From Acidimicrobiia bacterium (GTDB lineage Bacteria > Actinomycetota > Acidimicrobiia > Spongiisociales > ZC4RG35), in assembly GCA_029865445.1 (NCBI GenBank), contig JAOUGY010000231.1:1-6192 (forward strand): a DNA stretch of 6,192 nt, given 5' to 3'. Numbering within the stretch: the stretch's first letter is position 1; every line of letters starts with the position of its first letter. Positions 1 through 6,192 of the stretch are shown here, piece by piece. A model generated the notes under the pieces. That model was not told the DNA's origin, made no database searches, and saw only the letters and a list, made by a program, of their open reading frames with translations. The position numbers were made by a program, and so were the translations under genes.

Positions 1-708
1 GCAAAGCGCCGGTGGCGCTCGCGGATTGGCGCGGTGCTCCAGGTGAGCACCCAGAGCGACGAGCTCACAGTGGGAGAGATCGTCCAAGCCTTTGGCGCCT
101 ACTACCCAAACCCACTCGAGGTCGAGCCGCTGCTCGATGCACTGGATCTGACCGCCCAACGTGACCGCAAGGTCTTCCAACTGTCAGGCGGACAGCGTCG
201 CCGCCTCGACATCGCACTGGGACTAGTGGGCGATCCAGAGCTGGTCTTCCTCGACGAGCCGACCACCGGTCTCGACCCCGAGGTTCGCATCCGCATCTGG
301 GAGTTCGTGAAGACCCTCTCTGAAGGGGGGACAACGATTCTCCTCACCACGCACTACATGGAGGAAGCCGAGAAGCTGGCAGATCAGGTGGCGGTACTCG
401 TGTCCGGGAAGGTGATCGCCCAAGGCTCTCCCCGCCAGTTGACCGGGGCCCAGCAGTCTCGGGTCTCCTTCCGGCTGAGCGGCCCGGCGGCGACCGCGTC
501 GCTGCCCGAAGGGGTTCCCGGGCTGATCACCCGCGACGGCGACCTGATCGAAGTGACCACCACCAATCCGACTGACACGGTGACCCGCTTCGTCGGTTGG
601 GCGACCGAACGCGGTGGAAGCCTGACAGATCTGAACGTCGAGAAGCACGGCCTGGAACAGGTCTATCTCGACCTGCTCACGAACACGAGAGAGGAGACAT
701 CGCTATGA
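1..708 (+). CDS. ABC transporter ATP-binding protein, DrrA/ABC-2 exporter type (5' partial)
   Basis: This is the nucleotide-binding subunit of an ABC-2 exporter, which hydrolyses ATP at the inner membrane face to drive the permease encoded next. The frame is open from base 1 and gives 235 residues. It begins at the Q-loop (RIGAVLQ, Gln14 of the visible part), so the Walker A half and the true start lie left of the window; the GTG at 34 falls inside the Q-loop and is not the start. In order I see the signature LSGGQ (residues 61-65, nt 181-195), Walker B LVFLDEP (from nt 241), D-loop GLDP and the H-loop histidine (TTHYMEEAE, His at nt 352). An accessory C-terminal region of about 110 residues ends in LEQVYLDLL, typical of DrrA-like subunits. 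All visible catalytic motifs are intact. The stop overlaps the permease start (ATGA, 705-708), which suggests translational coupling. The family is certain; the substrate cannot be read, and Drr-like proteins range from drug to lipid or polysaccharide exporters. Confidence 0.96.
   Translation, partial: AKRRWRSRIGAVLQVSTQSDELTVGEIVQAFGAYYPNPLEVEPLLDALDLTAQRDRKVFQLSGGQRRRLDIALGLVGDPELVFLDEPTTGLDPEVRIRIWEFVKTLSEGGTTILLTTHYMEEAEKLADQVAVLVSGKVIAQGSPRQLTGAQQSRVSFRLSGPAATASLPEGVPGLITRDGDLIEVTTTNPTDTVTRFVGWATERGGSLTDLNVEKHGLEQVYLDLLTNTREETSL
692..696 (+). promoter_or_regulatory. Ribosome binding site of the ABC-2 permease
   Basis: AGGAG lies 8 nt upstream of the ATG at 705, inside the last codons of the ATPase gene. 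It fixes the permease start at 705. The same frame is open further upstream, from an ATG at 597, but that extension would overlap 112 nt of the ATPase gene and is rich in Arg and Glu, unlike a permease N-terminus. Confidence 0.7.
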
Positions 709-1544
709 CCACCATCCCGCGAGTGCACAGGGCCGTGCCCCCACTCCCCCACCCCATCCGTCTCGGGTTGACCCAGGCCGCGCTGGAGATGAAGATCTTC
801 ATGAGGGCCAAGGACATGGTCTTCTTCACGCTTGGTCTGCCGCTCATGTTCCTGCTCGTGTTCGGACTCGTCTTCGCCGGCGAACTCGAAGGATCCGATG
901 TCGGCGTCGGACAATGGTTCACGCCGGGAATCATCGCCGCCTCGGTGTTGTCCGCCGGGATCGTCAATCTGGCCACTTCGATGGCGATCGAACGCCACGA
1001 CGGGACCCTTCGGCGGTTGGCGCTGACACCGCTCCCCACCAGCTCGTATCTCATCGGAAAGATCACCATGACCTTCGCCACGGCGGTGGGCATGACCGTC
1101 GTTCTGCTGGGAGTGGGGGTCGCCTTGTTCGACGTCACCCTTCCCAGCGAGGGGGCCCGCTGGCTCACGTTCGGGTGGGTGTTCGGGCTCGGAGTCGTGG
1201 CAGCGTCGGTGATGGGAATCGCCATGTCGTCTATCCCGCGCTCCGCCAAGTCGGCGTCGGCCGTCTTCAACCTTCCATTCCTCGGCCTCATGTTCATCTC
1301 CGGGGTGTTCATCGAGTCCAACTCCATCCCAGAGTGGTTGCGGACAGTCGCCGGGGTATTCCCGCTGCGCTGGCTGGCATCGGGCATGCGCGCCGTGTTC
1401 CTCCCGGCCGAGTTCGAGCGGGTCGTCGAACCCGGCGGCTCCTACGAGCTCGGCATCGGAGCCGCGGTGTTGGCGGCGTGGGTGGTGGTCGGGTTCCTCG
1501 TGGCGCTGGTCACCTTCCGCTGGGGACGTGAGCGTCGCCGCTGA
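705..1544 (+). CDS. ABC-2 type transporter permease (DrrB-like)
   Basis: This is the 279-residue membrane subunit of the exporter, predicted to dimerise and pair with the upstream ATPase. After a cytoplasmic N-terminus with an amphipathic stretch (about 18-36), hydrophobic segments lie near residues 38-58, 72-95, 117-142, 153-174, 186-204 and 248-270, giving the six helices of the ABC2_membrane fold. Family landmarks are the cytoplasmic loop ERHDGTLRRLALTPLP (96-111), which in this family contacts the ATPase, and the late block ISGVFIESNSIPEWLRTVA followed by FPLRWLASGMR (198-229). The C-terminus is Arg-rich (RWGRERRR), matching a cytoplasmic end. The length is normal for a DrrB-like half-transporter. 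The start at 705 is set by the AGGAG site and the ATGA overlap with the ATPase stop. A strong hairpin begins 10 nt after the stop. Substrate unknown; nothing looks broken. Confidence 0.95.
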   Translation: MTTIPRVHRAVPPLPHPIRLGLTQAALEMKIFMRAKDMVFFTLGLPLMFLLVFGLVFAGELEGSDVGVGQWFTPGIIAASVLSAGIVNLATSMAIERHDGTLRRLALTPLPTSSYLIGKITMTFATAVGMTVVLLGVGVALFDVTLPSEGARWLTFGWVFGLGVVAASVMGIAMSSIPRSAKSASAVFNLPFLGLMFISGVFIESNSIPEWLRTVAGVFPLRWLASGMRAVFLPAEFERVVEPGGSYELGIGAAVLAAWVVVGFLVALVTFRWGRERRR

Positions 1545-1554
1545 TCGAATGGTC

Positions 1555-1591
1555 GGGGTGGCCGGCGACTCCGCAGTTCGCCGGCCACCCC
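1555..1591 (+). terminator. Perfect 14-bp GC-rich hairpin between permease and hydrolase genes
   Basis: The left arm GGGGTGGCCGGCGA (1555-1568) and right arm TCGCCGGCCACCCC (1578-1591) are exact reverse complements around a 9-nt loop. The hairpin starts 10 nt after the permease stop. No T-run follows, so it is not a canonical intrinsic terminator, although U-less hairpin terminators have been proposed in high-GC bacteria. Only 15 nt separate it from the hydrolase ribosome binding site, leaving little room for a promoter. A partial terminator or attenuator, or an mRNA processing or stability element, fits as well. The structure is certain as sequence; the function is inferred. Confidence 0.6.
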
Positions 1592-1606
1592 CACGTACGA
1601 CGCCGC

Positions 1607-1615
1607 GGAGAAAGG
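1607..1615 (+). promoter_or_regulatory. Ribosome binding site of the hydrolase gene
   Basis: The purine-rich GGAGAAAGG ends 7 nt before the ATG at 1623 and is the best Shine-Dalgarno match nearby. It supports this ATG as the start. The first transmembrane segment begins within a few residues of it. Confidence 0.65.
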
Positions 1616-1622
1616 CCGCAAC

Positions 1623-3263
1623 ATGCTCGCAACCGATTTCCTCCTCATCGCCTCGCTCCTCGTCTTCTCGATCGCTTGGTTGTGGCGAAGCCTCGGCCGG
1701 CGTGACCTCGTGCTGTGGACGGCAGCCGGTGTCGGGCTTGTCGGGGGCCTCATCGGAGTCCTCCAAGGAAGGTGGCAGGCTGCCCTGGGCGCCGCCATTG
1801 CAGCCGTGTTCCTGCTCGTCCTCACGGTCCGGCGTCTTCGCGGTGCTCGTCCTCGAGTTCGGGTCCCCATCGCCACAGGCGTCGGGTTCATACTCCTGAC
1901 GGCGCTCGCCACGGCGCTCCTCTACTCGATTCCTGTCTTCACGCTGCCCGACCCGGACGGCCCCCATGCTGTCGGGGTCCGTGACTTCGAGCTGACAGAC
2001 CATGCCAGAACGGGCGTCCTCTACGCGGCAACCGACGAGCCCAGGAGGCTGGCCGTGCGGGTCTGGTATCCCGCCGCCACGACCGACGGCTACGAGCCCG
2101 AGCCCTACGCCACGACCTCCGAGCTCGAGACCACCTATCCGGCGATCGCCACAGACGAGCTGGGCATGCCCTCCTTCTTCCACTCGCACCTGAGAGGGAT
2201 CGACACCCACACATATCGAGACGCGCCGGTGGTCACCGACAGCACCCTGCCGGTCGTATTCTTCGAGCACGGACTGGGGGGGCATCTCTCCCAGAACTCG
2301 GTGCTGATGGAGTACCTGGCCAGTCACGGATACGTCGTCTTCTCCGTCGCCCACCCCTACGATGCTGCCCCGATCGTCTTCGCCGACGGAGACGTCATCC
2401 GGCTGCCGGAAGCCGCCGCGGTCGAGCGACGGGAGGGCCGCAGCGACTACCCGGAAGAAGTCATGGACTTGGTGATGGAGGCCGACCCGAAGCGAGTCGG
2501 CGGCACCACTTATGACGAGCGATTCGAAGGCTTCCTCGGGTACATCCGTTTCGCCGACCTCGTGGACGATCGGGTGTACGACACCAGCCCCGAGGTGTGG
2601 GTCGAGGACGTTCTATTCGTGGAAGACGCCCTCGCTGAGGGCCAAGCCCCCGACAGCATCGCCGACATCCTTCAACATGCCGACCTCACCCGCGTCGGCC
2701 ACATCGGGATGTCTTTCGGCGGCTCTACGGCAGCGGCGCTCGCCTATCAGGACCCACGAGCGGCAGCCGCCGTCAACCTCGACGGGAGCGACTTCCACCA
2801 CGTCGGCTACAACGCCGACATCCCCGTTCCGCTTCTCATGCTGTACTCGGATGAGATGGAGGTCCTCGGTGCCGTAGGCGGGTCCCCATTCGGGTGGAAC
2901 GACTTTCTCTACGAACGCTTCGAGACCGCCGGCACCCGCGACGATGTCGTCCGCGTGCGTCTGACGGGCGTCAACCACACCGGGGTCACCGACAATCAGT
3001 TGATGACCCGAGGGCCGCTCCACGGCATTCTCACGGGTTCGCTCGAAGGCCGGCGAGCATTGGACATCGTCAACGGGCTCGTGGGCGACTTTCTCGACCA
3101 GTATCTACGTGGCATCCCCACCGATTTCCCGGTGGCACAACTCGAGCGCTATCGGGGCGATCTCGACTCCCACGGCGTGTCGGCTATCAGAGAGTGGTGG
3201 CAGGCAAAGACGCCGGACGAACGGGCGGCGATCGAAGAAGCCCTCGAGAAGGCCCGAGCGTGA
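1623..3263 (+). CDS. Membrane-anchored alpha/beta hydrolase, PAF-acetylhydrolase (Lp-PLA2)-like
   Basis: The product has 546 residues. Four hydrophobic segments (about 3-21, 29-48, 53-69 and 82-103) precede a soluble domain from about 115 to 540. Arg-rich loops at 22-27 and 70-80 suggest that both are cytoplasmic and that the catalytic domain lies outside. The domain follows the PAF-AH plan: early strand RLAVRVWYP (142-150), oxyanion region FFEHGLGG (213-220), then YLASHGYVVFSVAHP, nucleophile elbow GMSFGG with Ser364, Asp387 in NLDGSDF, and His452 in GVNHTGVTD. The Ser-to-Asp distance of 23 residues equals that of human Lp-PLA2 as I recall it (Ser273, Asp296). The later segment LDIVNGLVGDFLDQYL also resembles the Lp-PLA2 tail. 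Members hydrolyse short or oxidised acyl esters of phospholipids, and some relatives act on other esters or polyesters, so the substrate is open. The gene lies downstream of the exporter pair and possibly shares its transcript. The fold and triad are confident; the phospholipid substrate is inference. Confidence 0.88.
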   Translation: MLATDFLLIASLLVFSIAWLWRSLGRRDLVLWTAAGVGLVGGLIGVLQGRWQAALGAAIAAVFLLVLTVRRLRGARPRVRVPIATGVGFILLTALATALLYSIPVFTLPDPDGPHAVGVRDFELTDHARTGVLYAATDEPRRLAVRVWYPAATTDGYEPEPYATTSELETTYPAIATDELGMPSFFHSHLRGIDTHTYRDAPVVTDSTLPVVFFEHGLGGHLSQNSVLMEYLASHGYVVFSVAHPYDAAPIVFADGDVIRLPEAAAVERREGRSDYPEEVMDLVMEADPKRVGGTTYDERFEGFLGYIRFADLVDDRVYDTSPEVWVEDVLFVEDALAEGQAPDSIADILQHADLTRVGHIGMSFGGSTAAALAYQDPRAAAAVNLDGSDFHHVGYNADIPVPLLMLYSDEMEVLGAVGGSPFGWNDFLYERFETAGTRDDVVRVRLTGVNHTGVTDNQLMTRGPLHGILTGSLEGRRALDIVNGLVGDFLDQYLRGIPTDFPVAQLERYRGDLDSHGVSAIREWWQAKTPDERAAIEEALEKARA

Positions 3264-3543
3264 ACGCCTTCCCGCCTCGAGGAACGTCGACCGTGGGCCG
3301 CATCTGCGCCATCAACCAGGGAGCGCCGCTCTCTCGCTCGCATTTGCGGCGGTGTGCAACGCTGGAGCCCGCGCTCACGCCTGCCACCCATTCAATCGTC
3401 GAGCACGCCGTCAGGCCAAGGAGTCGAAGGCGCCTGGCTCGCCCGACCCGGACTCCTCGTTCTCGGCTGCGGAGCGAGGTCGCACTCGCCGAGCAGGCCG
3501 CTCACGGCTCTCCCCCGGGAGTGGATCGCGCCGTTCTCGCCGT
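3264..3543. other. Intergenic region between convergent genes; no gene recognised
   Basis: This 280-bp GC-rich stretch lies between the ends of the hydrolase (+) and the cotransporter (-). Several frames are open on both strands, but their products are Arg/Ser/Pro-rich, lack domain motifs and have no good ribosome binding site, as expected by chance at this GC content. I see no tRNA, no repeat array and no insertion-sequence ends. The most structured element is the imperfect hairpin at 3419-3457, listed separately. Confidence 0.6.
3419..3457. terminator. Possible imperfect hairpin between convergent genes
   Basis: AGGAGTC (3419-3425) pairs with GACTCCT (3451-3457). An inner GGCG/CGCC stem is separated from it by an asymmetric internal loop. 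Its position between two convergent genes suits a bidirectional terminator, but no T-run flanks it and stems of this size arise by chance in GC-rich DNA. Confidence 0.22.
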
Positions 3544-6027
3544 CTACGAACTGCCCTGCATGGTGACAAGCAGTCGCTCGAGTTCTCGCTGAGCCTGCTC
3601 GGCGACGGCTCGGGCCTTCAACGTGCGTCGAGTCATGAGCGCCAGGTGGTCCTCGGCCTCATCGAACTCGGCCGCCGGGACACCGCCGTTGCGGCCGGCC
3701 CGGGCGTGAATCCGGGAGAGCGTGTCGTGGGCCTCCGTCAGTTGGCGTTCCAAGCGCTGGAGACGGGATCGCGCCGCCTCCAGGCGTTCCTCCGCAGCCA
3801 GCAACTCGCTGTGCTCGGCAGACTCCGGCCCGGCGGCGAGGTCAACGGGTATGGCCGCCATCACCGCCACCGCCAATGGGAGGCCTGGGAACACTGCGAA
3901 GAGGTCACGACCCGACGGGGCCAGCGTCTCTTCCCGCCTGAGTCGCGCCGGGATCACCACCAGGCTGGCTCCAGACAATTCCCTTTCGATATCCGAAGCC
4001 CGGCATACGACAACGTCAGCGACGATTCGAGCCTCCTCGAGCATGTCCCGAAGCGCTTCTTCAGTCGCCCCTCCCGCATCCCCTTCCGGCGACACCGAAC
4101 ACACCCGCAACCGCGCTCGCCTCCAGTCGTCGGTGCGGGTGAACAGGTAGGCGAGCAGGAGCGCCAGCCGGCCGGAGTCGCTGTCGTCCCACCAGATGTC
4201 GATCCGGCGGTCGCGAGACGGCGTCGACTGCATTGCGGCCCACCGGACAGCATCACTCGACATCGCCACCATGTTCAACCCCAACCGCATGACGTCGCGG
4301 AGCATTGAGAGATACCCGGCCCGCCGATCGGCGTCGGGCGTCTCAGGCCATCCGAACAGCACGGTATTGGCACGCATGGGGCCAACGCCGAACGACTGGA
4401 CCACGATCGGGAGCGCCTCGCCCACGTCAGGAGCGAGAACCACGAGCGAGACGTCCACCCCTTCCGCGGCAGCCTGCAGACGCAGCTCCGCTTCGGCCTG
4501 GTCCCGCTCCCGCCGTTTCACCGCACCCGAACCCTGCACGATCTGAACCACGGCCGACAGGCCACTGGAGCCCTCCAGCCACGAGGCGAAGCGCATGAGG
4601 CGTTGGCGCCTGGCCGGGTCCGCGGAGAAGGCCAGAACCTGAGGTCGCCAATTCCGCGCGCTCGACGACTCCCCTGCCAGCAACCTGATGTTGTCCTTGG
4701 CCCGCTGGAAGTAGTGCGAGTGGCTTGCATCCGCCCAGCGCTCCGGCTGCGCCCGGCGCCCCACATAGGTGTAGAGGGCTGCCAGCACTGCCAACGCAAC
4801 GATCCCGGCAGTGGGGCTGATAGCCACCATGGCCCCAAACGAGCCGACAGCCCCGGCCAGGCTGAGATACGGATGAAAGAAGCGGAATCGGGGCCGGAAT
4901 GACGGACTTCCCGCCTTTGCCTCGTAGAAGGTGGCGTAGTTGAGCAGCCCGTACGAGATCAGGAAGAACATCGAGACTACCGGGGCGATCACGTTGAGGC
5001 TGCCGAGGCTGATCGTGGCCATGGCGATCGCCAGGGACACCAATGTCCCGCGGCGGGGATTGTTCGCCGGGCCAACGCCTTTCGAGAAGCTGTTGAGGAT
5101 CGGGAAGATCCGGTCCGATGCAAGCGACTGGAGGATTCGGGGCGCCCCCAAGAACGACGCCATCGCCGACGACAGTGTCGCCGCCACCACCCCGATGTCG
5201 ATGAGGACGGGAATGAGCGAAACCGATCGGAGTGATCCCGGATCCTCGGCCAGACGGGCGAGCGGGACCGATCCCGCAAGGAGGATGGCAACGGAGACAT
5301 AGACGATGGTCGACAGCCCCACCGCCGTGAAGGTCCCCAGCGGAAGGCTCTTTCCTGGATCGCGGAGGTCACCGGACATGCTCACCCCTTGCGTGAACCC
5401 GGTCACGGCTGGGAAGAACACGGCGAAGATCACCCACAGCCCCATCTGGCCCTCGGGGGACGACCAGTCCCTTCCGAGCATCGTCGAGTCAAAGCCACGA
5501 ACCGACCCGACGTAGAAGGAGAACAAAGCGAGAACCAGGAAGGCCATCACGGCGAACTGGAACCGGCTCGCCACGTCCGCACCCTTCCAGGCGAGGAGGA
5601 ACAACGCCACGACCGCCAACGCGGCGAAGATCTGAGAAGGGACGTTGCCACTCAATCCGAGCATCGCCGACACCGCTTCACCGAATCCGATTGCATAAAA
5701 CGCAATCGACACCGATTGAGCCAAGAAGAGGACGACCCCGATGGCGCCGCCGAACTCGACACCGAGTGTCCGCGAGATCAGGTAATAGTCGCCTCCGCCC
5801 TTGACCGTCATGTTGGTCGCGATGGCTGCGAGCGAGATACTCGTCAGGAGCGAGACCGCGGTGGCCATCCCGATGACCACCAAGGCCTTTCCGAGGCCGG
5901 CATTGCCAACGACATATCCGAGCCGCAGGAAGAGGATGATTCCGAGGATCGTGAGAATCGACGGTGTGAACACCCCGGCGAAGGTCCCGAGTCCGGATCC
6001 CCGCGTTGCGCCGTTGCGTGTGTCCAC
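3544..6027 (-). CDS. Cation-chloride cotransporter (SLC12/CCC-type, APC superfamily) with C-terminal leucine zipper
   Basis: This 827-residue membrane symporter is predicted to move Cl- with K+ and/or Na+ for ion and volume homeostasis. The N-terminus is short. Helix 1 carries ILTILGIILFLRLGYVVGNAG (24-44), the CCC hallmark. About 12 helices span residues 18-422. Helix 3 has FYAIGFGEAV; Tyr111 aligns with the K+-site Tyr of NKCC1. Helix 6 has FFPAVTGFTQG then SMSGDLRDP (204-224), with Pro206/Thr209 at the K+ site and Gly210-Thr212 at a Cl- site. Helix 8 has ATLSSAMAS; Ser286/Ser287 match the Na+-site serine pair of NKCC/NCC. Helix 10 has FFLISYGLLNY; Tyr359 matches a Cl--site Tyr. Residues 443-735 resemble the SLC12 cytoplasmic domain (NWRPQVLAF at 459, TVLFGW at 555, IDIWWDDSDSGRLALLLAYL at 609, DWRRARLRVCSV at 634). 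Residues 738-823 form a heptad-patterned helical hairpin. The start is GTG, with an in-frame TAG as the preceding codon, so no longer start exists. Family confident; ion stoichiometry inferred from motifs. Confidence 0.93.
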   Translation of the reverse strand: MDTRNGATRGSGLGTFAGVFTPSILTILGIILFLRLGYVVGNAGLGKALVVIGMATAVSLLTSISLAAIATNMTVKGGGDYYLISRTLGVEFGGAIGVVLFLAQSVSIAFYAIGFGEAVSAMLGLSGNVPSQIFAALAVVALFLLAWKGADVASRFQFAVMAFLVLALFSFYVGSVRGFDSTMLGRDWSSPEGQMGLWVIFAVFFPAVTGFTQGVSMSGDLRDPGKSLPLGTFTAVGLSTIVYVSVAILLAGSVPLARLAEDPGSLRSVSLIPVLIDIGVVAATLSSAMASFLGAPRILQSLASDRIFPILNSFSKGVGPANNPRRGTLVSLAIAMATISLGSLNVIAPVVSMFFLISYGLLNYATFYEAKAGSPSFRPRFRFFHPYLSLAGAVGSFGAMVAISPTAGIVALAVLAALYTYVGRRAQPERWADASHSHYFQRAKDNIRLLAGESSSARNWRPQVLAFSADPARRQRLMRFASWLEGSSGLSAVVQIVQGSGAVKRRERDQAEAELRLQAAAEGVDVSLVVLAPDVGEALPIVVQSFGVGPMRANTVLFGWPETPDADRRAGYLSMLRDVMRLGLNMVAMSSDAVRWAAMQSTPSRDRRIDIWWDDSDSGRLALLLAYLFTRTDDWRRARLRVCSVSPEGDAGGATEEALRDMLEEARIVADVVVCRASDIERELSGASLVVIPARLRREETLAPSGRDLFAVFPGLPLAVAVMAAIPVDLAAGPESAEHSELLAAEERLEAARSRLQRLERQLTEAHDTLSRIHARAGRNGGVPAAEFDEAEDHLALMTRRTLKARAVAEQAQRELERLLVTMQGSS

Positions 6028-6037
6028 CTACACCTGA

Positions 6038-6042
6038 CCTCT
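6038..6042 (-). promoter_or_regulatory. Ribosome binding site of the cotransporter gene
   Basis: On the minus strand AGAGG lies 10 nt before the GTG start. A second purine-rich stretch, AGGTG (6031-6035), sits only 3 nt away, too close to be the likely site. The spacing is slightly long but usable. The in-frame TAG at 6028-6030 rules out any earlier start. Confidence 0.45.
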
Positions 6043-6192
6043 GAAGATCCCGAACGCCACAATCGAACGACCGGGCGCTCCCGATCGATCGCGCACCTTA
6101 CCGCGCCGAGGTCGATCCACCGGGTCTTTGGCGGCCGTTTCTCTCGGCGCAACGCGAGTCGTCCAATGCCTTCACTGTGGCAAGCAACGGCC
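6043..6192 (-). promoter_or_regulatory. Upstream region of the cotransporter; promoter not clearly resolved
   Basis: This 150-bp stretch must hold the cotransporter's promoter unless it is transcribed from beyond the window. On the minus strand TAAGGT (6100-6095) fits a TANNNT -10 element and would give a leader of about 60 nt, but no convincing -35 hexamer lies 16-18 nt upstream. A 10-bp palindrome CGATCGATCG (6082-6091) sits between this element and the start and could be an operator or chance. I recognise no riboswitch consensus, including the c-di-AMP type that sometimes precedes K+ transport genes, and no gene is evident. Confidence 0.25.

Noticed and set aside
597..704. Upstream in-frame extension of the permease to an ATG at 597
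   Set aside because: It would overlap 112 nt of the ATPase gene and add a charged, non-membrane segment. The AGGAG site and ATGA overlap point to 705.
663..2354. Long open frame on the minus strand (563 codons) antisense to the permease and hydrolase
   Set aside because: Its product is a low-complexity Glu/Asp/Arg/Gly/His-rich chain without domains or hydrophobic core. It mirrors GC-biased third positions of two well-supported genes on the plus strand, a usual artefact in high-GC DNA.
3149..3391. Minus-strand frame of 80 codons spanning the hydrolase 3' end and the intergenic gap
   Set aside because: It is Arg-rich, mostly antisense to the conserved hydrolase C-terminus, and has no motif or ribosome binding site to support it.
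3264..3543. tRNA or small RNA gene in the convergent gap
   Set aside because: I found no T-loop consensus, acceptor-stem pairing or cloverleaf on either strand.
3260..3592. GTG-initiated frame overlapping the hydrolase stop (110 codons), considered as a small downstream gene
   Set aside because: The GTGA overlap looks attractive, but the product is Arg/Ser/Pro-rich without a fold-like pattern, has no clear ribosome binding site and runs 49 nt antisense into the cotransporter 3' end.
3109..4308. Plus-strand open frame (399 codons) running from the hydrolase 3' end into the cotransporter gene
   Set aside because: It overlaps both real genes, its product is Arg/Ser/Pro-rich with no recognisable motif, and there is no fitting ribosome binding site.
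5844..6152. Minus-strand frame (102 codons) covering the cotransporter start and its upstream region
   Set aside because: It overlaps the conserved first helices of the cotransporter in another frame and gives an Arg/Ser-rich product without motifs.

Overview
The window is GC-rich (roughly two thirds G+C by eye), with one GTG start, strong GC bias at third codon positions and tightly packed genes. This suits a high-GC bacterium. An actinobacterial lineage is my best guess, but nothing here (no rRNA, no marker gene) fixes the taxon.

Layout. Positions 1-1544 (+) carry a two-gene ABC-2 exporter: the 3' part of an ATP-binding subunit whose start lies left of the window, joined by an ATGA overlap to its six-helix permease. 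A 78-bp gap containing a perfect 14-bp hairpin separates this pair from a co-directional gene at 1623-3263. That gene encodes a membrane-anchored alpha/beta hydrolase of the platelet-activating-factor acetylhydrolase (PAF-AH, Lp-PLA2-like) type with a complete Ser364/Asp387/His452 triad. A 280-bp gap with no convincing gene follows. On the opposite strand, converging on the hydrolase, 3544-6027 encodes an 827-residue cation-chloride cotransporter (SLC12/CCC group of the APC superfamily). It has a 12-helix core, an SLC12-type cytoplasmic domain and an unusual leucine-zipper helical hairpin at its C-terminus. Positions 6028-6192 are its upstream region.

How they may work together. The exporter pair is certainly one functional unit. 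The hydrolase probably lies in the same transcription unit, because there is little room for a promoter after the hairpin. Its catalytic domain is predicted to face outside the cytoplasm, so a link to lipid or ester handling at the membrane is plausible but is inference. The cotransporter is an independent, oppositely oriented unit for ion or volume homeostasis. By motif reading it keeps the K+, Na+ and Cl- site residues of the eukaryotic Na-K-Cl cotransporters.

I found no mobile elements, CRISPR arrays, tRNA or rRNA genes, and no clearly novel multi-gene system. The most unusual points are the cotransporter's ion-site combination and its zipper tail, the four-helix-anchored PAF-AH-like hydrolase beside an exporter, and the intergenic hairpin.
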